From NCBI RefSeq assembly GCF_013386765.1, contig NZ_JACARE010000003.1, positions 188,855-252,854 of the forward strand: 64,000 nt of DNA, read 5' to 3'. Source of the stretch: Pseudomonas yamanorum (lineage in GTDB: Bacteria; Pseudomonadota; Gammaproteobacteria; Pseudomonadales; Pseudomonadaceae). The notes under the pieces were generated by a model. The model searched no databases, had not been told where the DNA came from, and was given only the letters and a program-made list of their open reading frames with translations. Both the position numbers and the translations under genes were made by a program. Positions 49,865 through 58,545 of this stretch are shown piece after piece; position 1 is the first letter of the stretch, and the number at the start of each line of letters is the position of its first letter.

Positions 49865-50308
49865 CTACTTCGAAGTCCCTGTCTGCTGGAACAACTGCGC
49901 CGCCGACCCGTTGTCACTCACACCATTGGTGCGCAGCGCCGCCAGAATGTCCCGGTCCAGCATGCTCACCCAACGGTTGTAGTTGCGGTGAATCTTGCCG
50001 TCCTTGTAGCCCAGGTCGCGGCTGTCGCGGTAGGTGATGGCGTAGCTGGTGGCCGTGTAGCGGATGTCGATTTCAGCGTGGTACTGGTTACGCACGTTGA
50101 TCTCGGCCTGCACCAGTTGCGGGCTCAGGCGCTGCACCACCCATTCGCGTTTGTTCAGGGCAGCCACGATGGTCTGCTTCATTTTTTCTTCGTTGACCTG
50201 CGGGTTCGCCGGCAAGTCGTGCTGGGTGTTGAGCACCGGTTTGTTGGTGCAGCCAGCGGTGGTGAGCAGGGCCAAAGCAACCAGTGTTGCGCGTAGCAGG
50301 GAAGACAT
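49865..50308 (-). CDS. Small lipoprotein of the polyene cluster
   Basis: A 147-residue lipoprotein. Signal peptide with lipobox LLTTAGC (Cys at residue 20), then a soluble domain with REWVVQRLSPQLVQAEI and YAITYRDSRDLGYKDGK, a pattern found in short lipoproteins that accompany aryl polyene clusters and are sometimes misnamed excinuclease subunits. Start ATG 50308 with GGAGAA upstream. It is the last gene of the leftward operon, 26 bases after the ketosynthase. Function unknown; cell-envelope placement of the pigment is possible. Confidence 0.82.
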   Translation of the reverse strand: MSSLLRATLVALALLTTAGCTNKPVLNTQHDLPANPQVNEEKMKQTIVAALNKREWVVQRLSPQLVQAEINVRNQYHAEIDIRYTATSYAITYRDSRDLGYKDGKIHRNYNRWVSMLDRDILAALRTNGVSDNGSAAQLFQQTGTSK

Positions 50309-50334
50309 TCCATTTCTCCAGTCAGTAAAAAAAC

Positions 50335-51561
50335 TTACGCCCAGCGGCGGAAAATCAGCGAAGTGTTGACGCCGCCAAAGGCAAAATTGTTGTTCATCAC
50401 GTAGTCGCTGTGCAGCTCGCGGAATTCGCCTTGCAGGTAGTCCAGCTCGCCGCAGCGCGGGTCGATGTGGTCGAGGTTGAAGGTGTGCACGTATTGGTCG
50501 CGGTTCATCATTTCGATGCTGAACCATGACTCCAGCGCGCCGCACGCGCCCAGGGTATGCCCGAGGAAACTCTTCTGGGAGCTGATGGGCATGCGGCTGC
50601 CGAACAGGCTGCTGGTGGCCAGGGTTTCGGCGATGTCGCCCTGGTCGGTGGCAGTGCCATGCCCGTTCACATAGCCGATGGCGTCGGGCGCGAGCCCCGC
50701 GTCTTCCAGGGCCAGCTCCATGGCGCGGCGCATGGTTTTCTGTTCGGGGCGGGTGGTGTGCTGGCCGTCGGCGTTGCTGCCGAAGCCGACGATTTCGGCA
50801 TGGATATACGCGCCACGGGCCAGTGCGTGTTCCAGCTCTTCGAGTACCAGCATGCCGCCACCTTCGCCGATCACCAGGCCGTCACGGCCACTGTCGTAGG
50901 GGCGCGGGCTGGTTTGCGGGGCGTCGTTTTTCAGGCTGGTGGCGTACAAGGCATCGAAGACCATGGCTTCGGTGGGGCATAGCTCCTCGGCGCCACCCGC
51001 CAGCATCAGCGGCAAGCGGCCAAACTTGATGGCTTCATAGGCGTAGCCGATGCCCTGGCTGCCACTGGTGCAGGCGCTGGACGTGGGGATCAGCCGGCCG
51101 GTGAGGCCAAAGAAGATGCTGATATTCGCCGCCGTGGTGTGGGGCATCATCCGCACGTAGGAGTTGGCGTTCAGCCCCTCGGCCACCGAGTTCAGCAGCA
51201 TATTGCCGAAGGCCTTGATCTCGTCGGTGCTGCCGGTGGACGAGCCACAGGCCACGCCCATGCGCCCGTCCTTGATCGACTCGTCGCCCAGCAGACCGGC
51301 GTCTTTCAGCGCCTGTTCTGCTGCCCACACCGCCAGGCGGGAAACCCGGCCCATGCTGCGCAGTTGCTTGCGGGTCCAGTGGGCGGGTACCACGAAATCA
51401 TCAATCGGCCCGGCCAGCCGCGTATTCAGTTCGGTGAAGCGATCCCACTCGTCCATGCGCCGGATACCGCTGCGGTTGGCGCGGAAGTTGGCGGCGATGG
51501 TTGCCCAATCGCTGCCCAGGGACGTAACGCCGGCCATGCCGGTGACCACCACGCGCTTCAT
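50335..51561 (-). CDS. Beta-ketoacyl-ACP synthase, FabF-like (polyene KS 1)
   Basis: A 408-residue condensing enzyme with a full Cys-His-His triad: Cys164 (PTSSACTSGSQG), His301 (YVNGHGTATDQGD) and His334 (FLGHTLGACGA). It begins MKRVVVTGMAGVTSLG. In aryl polyene clusters one ketosynthase extends the chain and another acts in partnership or initiation; which role this has cannot be told from sequence. Its ATG overlaps the stop of the ketoreductase (TGATG), with GGAGG before it. Confidence 0.93.
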   Translation of the reverse strand: MKRVVVTGMAGVTSLGSDWATIAANFRANRSGIRRMDEWDRFTELNTRLAGPIDDFVVPAHWTRKQLRSMGRVSRLAVWAAEQALKDAGLLGDESIKDGRMGVACGSSTGSTDEIKAFGNMLLNSVAEGLNANSYVRMMPHTTAANISIFFGLTGRLIPTSSACTSGSQGIGYAYEAIKFGRLPLMLAGGAEELCPTEAMVFDALYATSLKNDAPQTSPRPYDSGRDGLVIGEGGGMLVLEELEHALARGAYIHAEIVGFGSNADGQHTTRPEQKTMRRAMELALEDAGLAPDAIGYVNGHGTATDQGDIAETLATSSLFGSRMPISSQKSFLGHTLGACGALESWFSIEMMNRDQYVHTFNLDHIDPRCGELDYLQGEFRELHSDYVMNNNFAFGGVNTSLIFRRWA

Positions 51562-52289
51562 CAGCACAGGCCTCCATTCACGGCCAGTACCTGGCGGGTG
51601 ATGTAGCCGGCTTCCGCCGACATCAGGAAATTCACCGCCCCGGCGACTTCTTCGGGGGTGCCCATGCGCTGGGCCGGGATCATTTTCATCAGTTCTTCCA
51701 CGGGCACGTTTTCATCCAGCATCGCGGTGTCGATCAGCCCGGGAGCCACGCAGTTGACGGTGATCTTGCGCTTGCCCAGCTCGATGGCCAGGGCCTTGGC
51801 GGCGCCGATCAAACCGGCCTTGGACGCGCTGTAGTTGACCTGGCCCCGGTTGCCGATCAGCCCGGACACCGACGTGATGCACACGATGCGTCCGGCGGCG
51901 CGACGACGAATCATCGGCATCATCACCGGGTGCAGCACGTTGTAGAACCCGTCGAGGTTGGTGCGCATCACCACGTCCCAGTCGTCTTCCGACAGCGCCG
52001 GGAACGCCCCGTCGCGGGTCAGCCCGGCGTTGAGCACCACGCCGTAATACGCGCCGTGTGCTTCCACATCCGCTTCAAGAATTTCCTTGCAACTGGCGCG
52101 ATCCGCCACATCGAATTGCAACACTCGGGCCTTGCGACCCAGCGCTTCGATTTCGACCTGCACTGCATCCGCCTCGGCACGCCCGCTGCGGCAATGCAGC
52201 ACGATGTCGTGCCCGGCCTGGGCCAGGCGCAACGCGATAGCGCGGCCGATGCCACGGCTGGAGCCGGTCACCAATACGGATTCAGTCAT
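51561..52289 (-). CDS. 3-oxoacyl-ACP reductase, FabG-like
   Basis: A 242-residue short-chain dehydrogenase. NADPH-binding VTGSSRGIGRAIALRLA, catalytic Ser in CITSVSGLIG and Tyr/Lys in VNYSASKAG. It reduces the beta-keto group after each condensation in the polyene chain. It overlaps the dehydratase by four bases and KS 1 by one base. Confidence 0.94.
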   Translation of the reverse strand: MTESVLVTGSSRGIGRAIALRLAQAGHDIVLHCRSGRAEADAVQVEIEALGRKARVLQFDVADRASCKEILEADVEAHGAYYGVVLNAGLTRDGAFPALSEDDWDVVMRTNLDGFYNVLHPVMMPMIRRRAAGRIVCITSVSGLIGNRGQVNYSASKAGLIGAAKALAIELGKRKITVNCVAPGLIDTAMLDENVPVEELMKMIPAQRMGTPEEVAGAVNFLMSAEAGYITRQVLAVNGGLC

Positions 52290-52747
52290 GGCGTGGTGTC
52301 CTTCGATTCATCTAAATAGTTGGCCGCCTGGGGCGGTCGAAATACGTTCAGGCGTGCACTCGCCTGGATACCGTCGCCGGTGAGGTGGCATTCGAACACA
52401 CCCATGCCGTTGTCGTCTTCCAGGGAGCGCAGGCCGTGGATGGTCAGCTCGCTGCCGGCGGGAAAGTGCTCGACGTTGCACTCGAATTTGCGCGTGCCCA
52501 GCAGGAAGCCCAATTCCACGGCTTCGCCTTTCTGGCGTGCGCGGCAACCGGCGTAGGCGGCGACGCTTTGCGCCATCAGCTCAATCCCGACCCACGCGGG
52601 CAGGCTGCCGTCGGTGCGGTTGAAAAGACCGTCGGGCTTGACCGTCAGACGGGTGTGAATCTGTTCTTCATCAAAGCTCAGGACCTGATCGATCAGGATC
52701 ATGTCACCGGCGTGGGGCAGCAGTTCGGCGAGCGGCCAGTCAATCAT
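52286..52747 (-). CDS. Hotdog-fold dehydratase-like protein
   Basis: A 153-residue FabA/FabZ-like protein: MIDWPLAELLPHAGDMILID, then LPAWVGIELMAQSVAAYAG, then GFLLGTRKFECNVEHFPAGS. The catalytic His of FabZ (in a GHFPxxPVxPG loop) is not at the expected place; SLPAWVGIE stands there. It resembles the second dehydratase-like subunit (ApeP type) of aryl polyene clusters. The true His-containing domain is fused to the ligase at 61915. ATG 52747 overlaps the KS 2 stop. Confidence 0.88.
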   Translation of the reverse strand: MIDWPLAELLPHAGDMILIDQVLSFDEEQIHTRLTVKPDGLFNRTDGSLPAWVGIELMAQSVAAYAGCRARQKGEAVELGFLLGTRKFECNVEHFPAGSELTIHGLRSLEDDNGMGVFECHLTGDGIQASARLNVFRPPQAANYLDESKDTTP

Positions 52748-53910
52748 GGGGCGTCTCCGATAATCAGGCTGACGTTGTTGCCGCCGAAGGCAAACGAGTT
52801 GCTCATCAGGCAGCGTTTTTCCAGAGCATCGCCGGGCGACGCCCACTTCAATACGGGCAGTGCCGGGTCGGCCTGGCCATCCCAGACATGGGGCGGCACT
52901 CCACCTTCGGCGAGGCTCAGCCAGCAGAACGCCGCTTCCAGCGCACCGGCGGCACCCAGGGTGTGGCCGGTCATGGGTTTGGTCGATGAGCAGGCTACGC
53001 CGTCCGGGAACAGGGCCGCGACCGCCAGGGCTTCCATGGCGTCGTTGTGCTGTGTGGCGGTGCCGTGCAGGTTCAGGTAGCCGATCTGAGCAGGTGTCAA
53101 TTTTGCGCTGGCCAGAGCCTTGCGCATCGCCTGCAACGCGCCCTTGCCGGTGGGTTCGGGGGCCGAAATATGGTGGGCGTCGCAACTGGCGCCACTGCCC
53201 AGCAGTGCGACCGGCGCCGGGGTTTTGCTCATCAGGAACAGCACGGCGGCTTCGCCGATATTGATGCCGTTGCGGTTCACCGAAAACGGGTTGCAGCGCT
53301 CTGCCGAGACCGCTTCCAGCGACGAAAAGCCATTGAGGGTCAGCTTGCACAGCGTGTCGACGCCACCGCAGATCACCGCATCGCACACCCCAAGGTCCAG
53401 CAGGCGCTGGGCACTCATCAGCGCCCGTGCGCTGGAGGTGCAGGCGGTGGAAATCACATAGGCCGGACCGCTCAGCTGCAGCCAGTCGGCGAGGAAATCG
53501 GCCGGGGCGCCGAGTTCCTGTTGCTGGTAGTCGTAGTCGCCGGGGAACTGCTTCTCCCGCAGGTAATGGGCGATACCGCGGCTGGCTTCATCGATGCCCG
53601 AGGTGCTGGTGCCGAGCACGATGCCGATACGCGATGCACCGAAGGTCTGGATCGCTTGGCGGATCTCGTCGTCAATCTGCAACGCTGCTTCCAGCAACAG
53701 CTGGTTATTGCGGCTGTGATGGGATTCCAGCCCGGCCGGGAGGGCCGCCAGTTCACCCTTCACGCCCGCCACCGGCAGCACCCGCTCCGGCACCCAGCCG
53801 CTTTCGGCGCGCATGCCGGAGCAGTCGCCGGCAAACAGGCTGCGGCTGACTTCGCGCTTGTCGCGGCCCAGGGCGCAGATCACGCCGAGGGCATTGAGGT
53901 AGGCGGTCAT
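52744..53910 (-). CDS. Beta-ketoacyl-ACP synthase (polyene KS 2)
   Basis: A 388-residue ketosynthase with Cys157 (YVISTACTSSARAL), His282 (YLNLHGTATQHND) and His316 (MTGHTLGAAGALEA). It keeps all catalytic residues, so it is a true condensing enzyme and not a chain-length factor. It is distinct from KS 1 outside the motifs. Four-base overlaps join it to the genes on both sides. Confidence 0.92.
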   Translation of the reverse strand: MTAYLNALGVICALGRDKREVSRSLFAGDCSGMRAESGWVPERVLPVAGVKGELAALPAGLESHHSRNNQLLLEAALQIDDEIRQAIQTFGASRIGIVLGTSTSGIDEASRGIAHYLREKQFPGDYDYQQQELGAPADFLADWLQLSGPAYVISTACTSSARALMSAQRLLDLGVCDAVICGGVDTLCKLTLNGFSSLEAVSAERCNPFSVNRNGINIGEAAVLFLMSKTPAPVALLGSGASCDAHHISAPEPTGKGALQAMRKALASAKLTPAQIGYLNLHGTATQHNDAMEALAVAALFPDGVACSSTKPMTGHTLGAAGALEAAFCWLSLAEGGVPPHVWDGQADPALPVLKWASPGDALEKRCLMSNSFAFGGNNVSLIIGDAP

Positions 53911-54389
53911 CGGGCGGCCTCAAGGGGCGAGATGCGGTAGCTCAGGTGTTGCCCCATCACGTCCACGCGAAACACCAGGGAGGAGTGATAGGTGATCTTC
54001 CAGTGGGACGGCAGGGTACGGGTCAGGTCCATTTCCTGGGTGCCGGGGTACAGCGCCGACACTTCATCCGCCGAAGTCAGGGCAAACAGCAGCGCGGCAA
54101 ACAGCTCCCGGGCCTGGGGATTGGGCGGCAGCAGGCCGTCGGCCTGCCAGGCACCATTGACCAGCTTCTGGCGGGCCTGGGGAATGCCCAGCGGGTCCAT
54201 CATTGACCAGCGAATCCCGCCGCCTTCGCGCTGCATCACCAGCAACCAGTCCTGGCGCTGGCCGCCCTGTTCACGCTGCACGTGCAGTTGCAGCGGCAGG
54301 CTCAGCACCGGGTTTTTCGACGGCAACGGCGGCTGGCTGGCGCAGGCGCTCAGCAGCAACAGGCAGCCGATCAACAGCATTCGGATCAT
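53907..54389 (-). CDS. DUF3261 lipoprotein
   Basis: A 160-residue lipoprotein. MIRMLLIGCLLLLSAC gives a signal peptide with lipobox LLSAC. The soluble part has LHVQREQGGQRQDWLLVMQ and TRTLPSHWKITY, a LolB-like pattern assigned to DUF3261 in aryl polyene clusters. It may take part in carrying the product to the outer membrane together with the LolA-like protein at 57425. It overlaps KS 2 and the methyltransferase by four bases. Confidence 0.86.
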   Translation of the reverse strand: MIRMLLIGCLLLLSACASQPPLPSKNPVLSLPLQLHVQREQGGQRQDWLLVMQREGGGIRWSMMDPLGIPQARQKLVNGAWQADGLLPPNPQARELFAALLFALTSADEVSALYPGTQEMDLTRTLPSHWKITYHSSLVFRVDVMGQHLSYRISPLEAAR

Positions 54390-55120
54390 GTTTCAGGGCT
54401 CGCTAAAGGTTTGCGGGCGACCACGTTGACCAGGGTTTCTTCGCGCTGGCCGGCCGGCGGCGGCTGGCGCAGGCCCCAGCGTTCAAGCAGGCCGAAATCG
54501 GTGGCGCGGCTCCACCACAGGTACGGGTACGAGACGTTCTGCGGGCCGAACTCGAAGCCCTGCTCGCGGATCATCTCAAGGTACTCTTCTGCGCTTTTCT
54601 GCACATGCATCGGGTGACGGAACAGCCAGCGGATTACCCACGTGTCGATATAGGCTTCGGTGGATTCGGCGAACAGCAAATAGCCGCCCGGCTTGAGCAC
54701 CCGGTAGAACTCCTTCAGGGCGCGATGTTGTTCCACCAGGTGATGGAAGGTCTGGTGACAGAACAGCACATCGACACTGGCGTCGGGCACATCGAGGGTC
54801 GCGCAATCGCTGCCGATCAACTCGATGGATAATCCCTGGCGCGCGGCTTCTGCTCGGCTCAGGTCGAGGCTGTGGGGGTCAGCGTCCAGGCCGATCAGGC
54901 GCTCGGGGGCGAACACCTGCTGCAGGTACTGGAACGATTTACCCTGTCCGCAGCCGGCGTCCAGCAGCACCGGGGCGACCGGCAGCGGGTCGCTGAACAG
55001 GCTGCGCAGGTCGTTGATTGCCACGCGCAGCACATGGTGCTGCCAGGTGTGGCTGCGCAGGAACCAGAAGCCGAATTTGGTTTCTTCGACGTAGTTCTTA
55101 CTTAAATACTGGCTGCTCAT
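54386..55120 (-). CDS. SAM-dependent methyltransferase
   Basis: A 244-residue class I methyltransferase. SAM-binding LLDAGCGQGKSFQYLQQVF, LIGLDADPHSLDLSRAEA, then FCHQTFHHLVEQHRALKEF. Aryl polyenes often carry a methyl or methoxy group on the ring, so ring methylation is the likely job. I chose ATG 55120 with AAGGAAGA upstream rather than the longer frame to 55153. Confidence 0.88.
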   Translation of the reverse strand: MSSQYLSKNYVEETKFGFWFLRSHTWQHHVLRVAINDLRSLFSDPLPVAPVLLDAGCGQGKSFQYLQQVFAPERLIGLDADPHSLDLSRAEAARQGLSIELIGSDCATLDVPDASVDVLFCHQTFHHLVEQHRALKEFYRVLKPGGYLLFAESTEAYIDTWVIRWLFRHPMHVQKSAEEYLEMIREQGFEFGPQNVSYPYLWWSRATDFGLLERWGLRQPPPAGQREETLVNVVARKPLASPET

Positions 55121-57435
55121 ATTTTCTTCCTTGTCCCTGACGGGGCGGCCCACGGTGCCAGCATGAAGCTGAATGCCAGCCCCAAACTCACCGATAGCCC
55201 AAAATTACTCACCGCCGGCGTGCTGGAAATGGCCAGCAGGCCGAACGATAGCCAAGTAGTCACGGCGGCCAGCAGTGTGCCCAACAGGCTCACGGCGGCG
55301 CCGCCAATTTGTTCACGCATCAGGATCGCGTAGTCGACGCTGATGGCGGTCACCAGCAGCAGGCCGAACAGGCTGAACAACGTCAGTGGCTGCCCCAGCC
55401 AACCGAGGCTGGCCAGGCTGCACAGCGCTGCCAGCAGCGGCAGGGCGACGATGCGCAAGGCACCGCCGAAGCCGAACGGCAGGATCAGCAACAGCACGAT
55501 CAACACGCACGACATCAATTTCAATTCGGCCGCGCTGATCTGCGTGGCGGCAAACACCTGGTTCAAGTCGCCGAGGCGGTCCACCAACTGCACGCCGGGC
55601 AGATCCAGGGCCTGCACCCGTAGCAAGGCCGGGTTGTTCAAGCCTTGCAGGCTCACCATTGCGGCCACGCCGCCGTCGACATTCCCCAGCCACAGCGTGC
55701 GCCACGGCTCGGCCAGCGGGCCGACCAGTGCTGCATCGATGTCTTCGGTGGGGAGGGCCTGCAACTGGGCCAGCTCGGCTTGCAGTGCGGTGGCGGGCAC
55801 GCCGAGGTCGAACAATGGCTGCCAGTACTGCGGCAGCTGGTTCAGGGCTTCGCGCAGTTGCTGTTGCTCGGCGGGCGCATTGACCAACTGGTTGAGCGCC
55901 AGGTAACCCTGGAGCTTATCCATGTTCACCAACTGATCCAGGCGCTGGCCCAGCGCGGCCTGGCGTTCCAGCAACTGTTGTTGATTGTCTGCCCGCACCA
56001 GGAAGAACTGGCTGGTGGGCTGAAACCCGGTAATCCGCGCAACCGCCTGGGCTTCCTGCAGCAACTGCGGCGGTGCACCGATCCATTGGCGGATATCGTT
56101 CTTGCTGTTCAGGTGCCACAGGCCGCCGGCGCAAAACACCAGTACCAGTACCAACAGCACCGGACTCGGCAGGCGCTTGAGCAGCGACTCACGCACGCTC
56201 AGCAGGACCTCGGCAATGCGCAGCGGCCATTGCGCCGGACGCAGGTCGACGCCCTTGAGCAAGGCCGGCAACAGGCACACGGCCGACAGGTAAGCACCCA
56301 CCAGGCCCGCCGCCGAGAACACCGCGATTTGCGTCAGCGCCGGGAAGGGCGTCCACGCCAGGGCCAGGTAACCGATGCAACTGGTGGCCAGGCTCAGGCT
56401 CAGGCCCGGCAAGGTCAGGCGCAAGGCCGGCCAGCTGCGCCACGGGCTCATGCTCCAGCTCTTGGACAGGTAATGCAGCGGGTAATCCACCGCCACGCCG
56501 ATCAGGCTCGAACCCAGCACCAGGGTGATCACATGCATATGCCCGAACAGCGCCACACACGCCACCGCGCCAAACAGCATGCCCACCAGCACCGGCACGA
56601 ACGCCAGCAACACCCGCCAGCGCCGGAACGCCAGCAGCAACAGCAACAGAATCCCGACCGTCGCACCGCCGCCAACCCAGGTGATCTCCCGCGTGGCCTG
56701 CTGCTGCCCATTGGCCGCGTACAACAGGCCGCTGGCAGCGAGCAATTGCGCGCCTTGCTGGTCGGCCTGCTCGCGGCTGGCCTTGAGTAATTCGGCCACT
56801 TGCAGCGGCAGTTTCATGTCGAACGCATTGCCGGTGGTGCGCGCCCGCAGCAGCACCCAGCTTTTGCCGTCGGCATCGGCAATCAATGCGCCGCTGCCGA
56901 TATCCAGTTGCACCGAGCCGTGTTGCGGTTGGCTGTTCTGGATGCGCCCGGTGAGGCCCAGCCAATCGTCCTGGCTTGGCACCAGGCTAAAGCCGGTGAA
57001 CGGGTCGAACAGCGCCTGGACCCGCTGCTGGATAAACGCCTGGGGCTCGTCGATCAACTGCTCGCGGTCCTTGGCCGAGAGCATCGCCAGCCGGCCTTGC
57101 AGCAACTGCTGACGCAGGGCCGGGAGGTCGGCTTGGAGGTTCCACTGGACCTTTTCAAACAGGCCGCTGGCTTGCCAGCGCTCGCCCAATTGCTGGGCCA
57201 TGGCCACGGCTTTTTGCCGGTCGGCATGCCCCACCAGCACCAGCATTTCGCGGTTCAGCGGTTCCTGCATGCGCTGTTCGGCGCGCAGCTCCAGCGCGTC
57301 CGGCGCGGTGCCGGGCACCAGTTCCATCAGGTTCGCCGACAGCGGCGCGCCATGGCGCCATTGCCAACCCGCCAGGGCCAACACGGCCACCAGCAGGATA
57401 AGAAACAGGCGCGGCAACCAGCGTTCACTCGGCAA
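55117..57435 (-). CDS. MMPL-family exporter
   Basis: A 772-residue RND-like membrane protein with 12 predicted helices, one after the N-terminus (RLFLILLVAVLALAGW) and then two blocks (about 245-420 and 620-765) separated by large periplasmic loops. The first block has GSSLIGVAVDYPLHYLSKS and the second TAISVDYAILMREQIGG, the paired MMPL signatures. It probably moves the acylated polyene across the inner membrane. The start is TTG 57435, overlapping the LolA-like stop by 11 bases. Confidence 0.9.
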   Translation of the reverse strand: MPSERWLPRLFLILLVAVLALAGWQWRHGAPLSANLMELVPGTAPDALELRAEQRMQEPLNREMLVLVGHADRQKAVAMAQQLGERWQASGLFEKVQWNLQADLPALRQQLLQGRLAMLSAKDREQLIDEPQAFIQQRVQALFDPFTGFSLVPSQDDWLGLTGRIQNSQPQHGSVQLDIGSGALIADADGKSWVLLRARTTGNAFDMKLPLQVAELLKASREQADQQGAQLLAASGLLYAANGQQQATREITWVGGGATVGILLLLLLAFRRWRVLLAFVPVLVGMLFGAVACVALFGHMHVITLVLGSSLIGVAVDYPLHYLSKSWSMSPWRSWPALRLTLPGLSLSLATSCIGYLALAWTPFPALTQIAVFSAAGLVGAYLSAVCLLPALLKGVDLRPAQWPLRIAEVLLSVRESLLKRLPSPVLLVLVLVFCAGGLWHLNSKNDIRQWIGAPPQLLQEAQAVARITGFQPTSQFFLVRADNQQQLLERQAALGQRLDQLVNMDKLQGYLALNQLVNAPAEQQQLREALNQLPQYWQPLFDLGVPATALQAELAQLQALPTEDIDAALVGPLAEPWRTLWLGNVDGGVAAMVSLQGLNNPALLRVQALDLPGVQLVDRLGDLNQVFAATQISAAELKLMSCVLIVLLLILPFGFGGALRIVALPLLAALCSLASLGWLGQPLTLFSLFGLLLVTAISVDYAILMREQIGGAAVSLLGTLLAAVTTWLSFGLLAISSTPAVSNFGLSVSLGLAFSFMLAPWAAPSGTRKKI

Positions 57436-57997
57436 AGTCGTGTTGCTCCGCGTCGCTCAATGGCTGGTTGCTGGTGCTGTCCTGCATCCGCAATACAGTG
57501 CTGTCGCCCTGGGTTTCCAGCAGCTCGATCTTCTGCACCAGTTCGCCGCCGTCGATATTGATCTGGGTGAAGACCTGTTTGAGCAGCAGCGAACGCGGGA
57601 TCAACGTGAGTTTCCACTGGCTGGCTTCGCCTTGCAGCTGCAGTTCGAAGTCACGCTGCAAACCACTGCTGTCGCCCTGCAACACTGCGAGGAACAAACG
57701 GTTCTGCTCGGCACCGGCGCTCTTGTTCGGCAGCAGTTGCCAGCCGCTGGCGTCACGCCGGGCGATGCCGGTGGCGCTGATGCGGTAGTCCTGTTGCAGC
57801 GGGGTTTTCAGCAGCCACAGCAGGCCGTGGTCCTTGGCCAGGACGAAAGTGCCTTTGCTGACCAGCGGTTGCGGCAGGGCGCGCAGGTGTTTTTCCTGGA
57901 TGAAGTTGCCGTGGATTACTGACGGTTTTGCCAGCTGATCGCTGAGTTGTTGCAGGTCGAAGGCGTGGGCCAGACTTGGAATACTCAACAACAGCAT
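57425..57997 (-). CDS. LolA-like outer-membrane lipoprotein carrier
   Basis: A 190-residue periplasmic protein, counted from ATG 57997 with AAGGA upstream. After the signal cut (SLAHA) it reads FDLQQLSDQLAKPSVIHGNFIQ-like LolA sequence (short form VIHGNFIQEKHLRALPQP), then beta-strand repeats. The reading frame stays open upstream through a REP element to ATG 58123, which overlaps the thioesterase stop as ATGA. The REP therefore lies between the ancestral start and the present one. A mutual start at 58123 would give 232 residues with a very long leader. Confidence 0.83.
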   Translation of the reverse strand: MLLLSIPSLAHAFDLQQLSDQLAKPSVIHGNFIQEKHLRALPQPLVSKGTFVLAKDHGLLWLLKTPLQQDYRISATGIARRDASGWQLLPNKSAGAEQNRLFLAVLQGDSSGLQRDFELQLQGEASQWKLTLIPRSLLLKQVFTQINIDGGELVQKIELLETQGDSTVLRMQDSTSNQPLSDAEQHDFAE

Positions 57998-58010
57998 TAA
58001 CGCGGTCCTT

Positions 58011-58108
58011 GTAGGAGCGAGCTTGCTCGCGAAGAACCTGAGGGCGCCGAGAAGTGTCAGGCGTCTCGCGTTATCGTTGACGACCATCGCGGGCAAGCCC
58101 GCTCCCAC
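58011..58108. repeat. REP element inside the start of the LolA-like gene
   Basis: GTAGGAGCGAGCTTGCTCGC faces GCGGGCAAGCCCGCTCCCAC. The inserted segment with edges is 108 bases (36 codons), between two ACA copies at 58010-58012 and 58118-58120. It keeps the frame open. Confidence 0.85.
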
Positions 58109-58119
58109 AGGGTGGTGTG

Positions 58120-58545
58120 TCATGACAGTGCCCTCTCGACTGCGTCGACAAATACTTTCGGCGAGGCCAGCTGCATCTCGCGGCTGGCAATTTCCACCGC
58201 CACTTGCACGGTGCTGGCGCGGGTCAGGCGCTCGCCGGTGGCCTTGTCGCTGATCAGGTAATTGACCTTCAAGCGGTTTTCCCACTCCACCAGGCTGGCG
58301 CGCACGTTGATGGTCTGGCCGAAGGTCGCGCCGCGCACATACCGCAGTTGCATATCGATCACCGGCCAGGCGTAGCCCGACTCCAGCATCGTGGTGTAGT
58401 TGTGGCCGAGCTTGTCCAGCAAGGCGCAGCGGGCGACTTCCAGGTACTTCACGTAGTGCCCGTGCCACACCACGTTCATGGTGTCGATATCGAAAAACGG
58501 CACGAGGATTTCAGTGTCGCAATGCAACACGCCCTGGCTACGCAT
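58120..58545 (-). CDS. 4HBT-type acyl thioesterase
   Basis: A 141-residue hotdog thioesterase of the YbgC/FadM type: LVPFFDIDTMNVVWHGHYVK with the catalytic Asp, then YLEVARCALL. It probably releases the polyene from its carrier protein or clears wrong chains. GGAGG lies before ATG 58545. It overlaps the ammonia-lyase stop by eight bases. Confidence 0.9.
   Translation of the reverse strand: MRSQGVLHCDTEILVPFFDIDTMNVVWHGHYVKYLEVARCALLDKLGHNYTTMLESGYAWPVIDMQLRYVRGATFGQTINVRASLVEWENRLKVNYLISDKATGERLTRASTVQVAVEIASREMQLASPKVFVDAVERALS

Noticed and set aside
52744..53910. KS 2 as a chain-length factor
   Set aside because: It keeps the active-site Cys and both His, so it should be a true ketosynthase.
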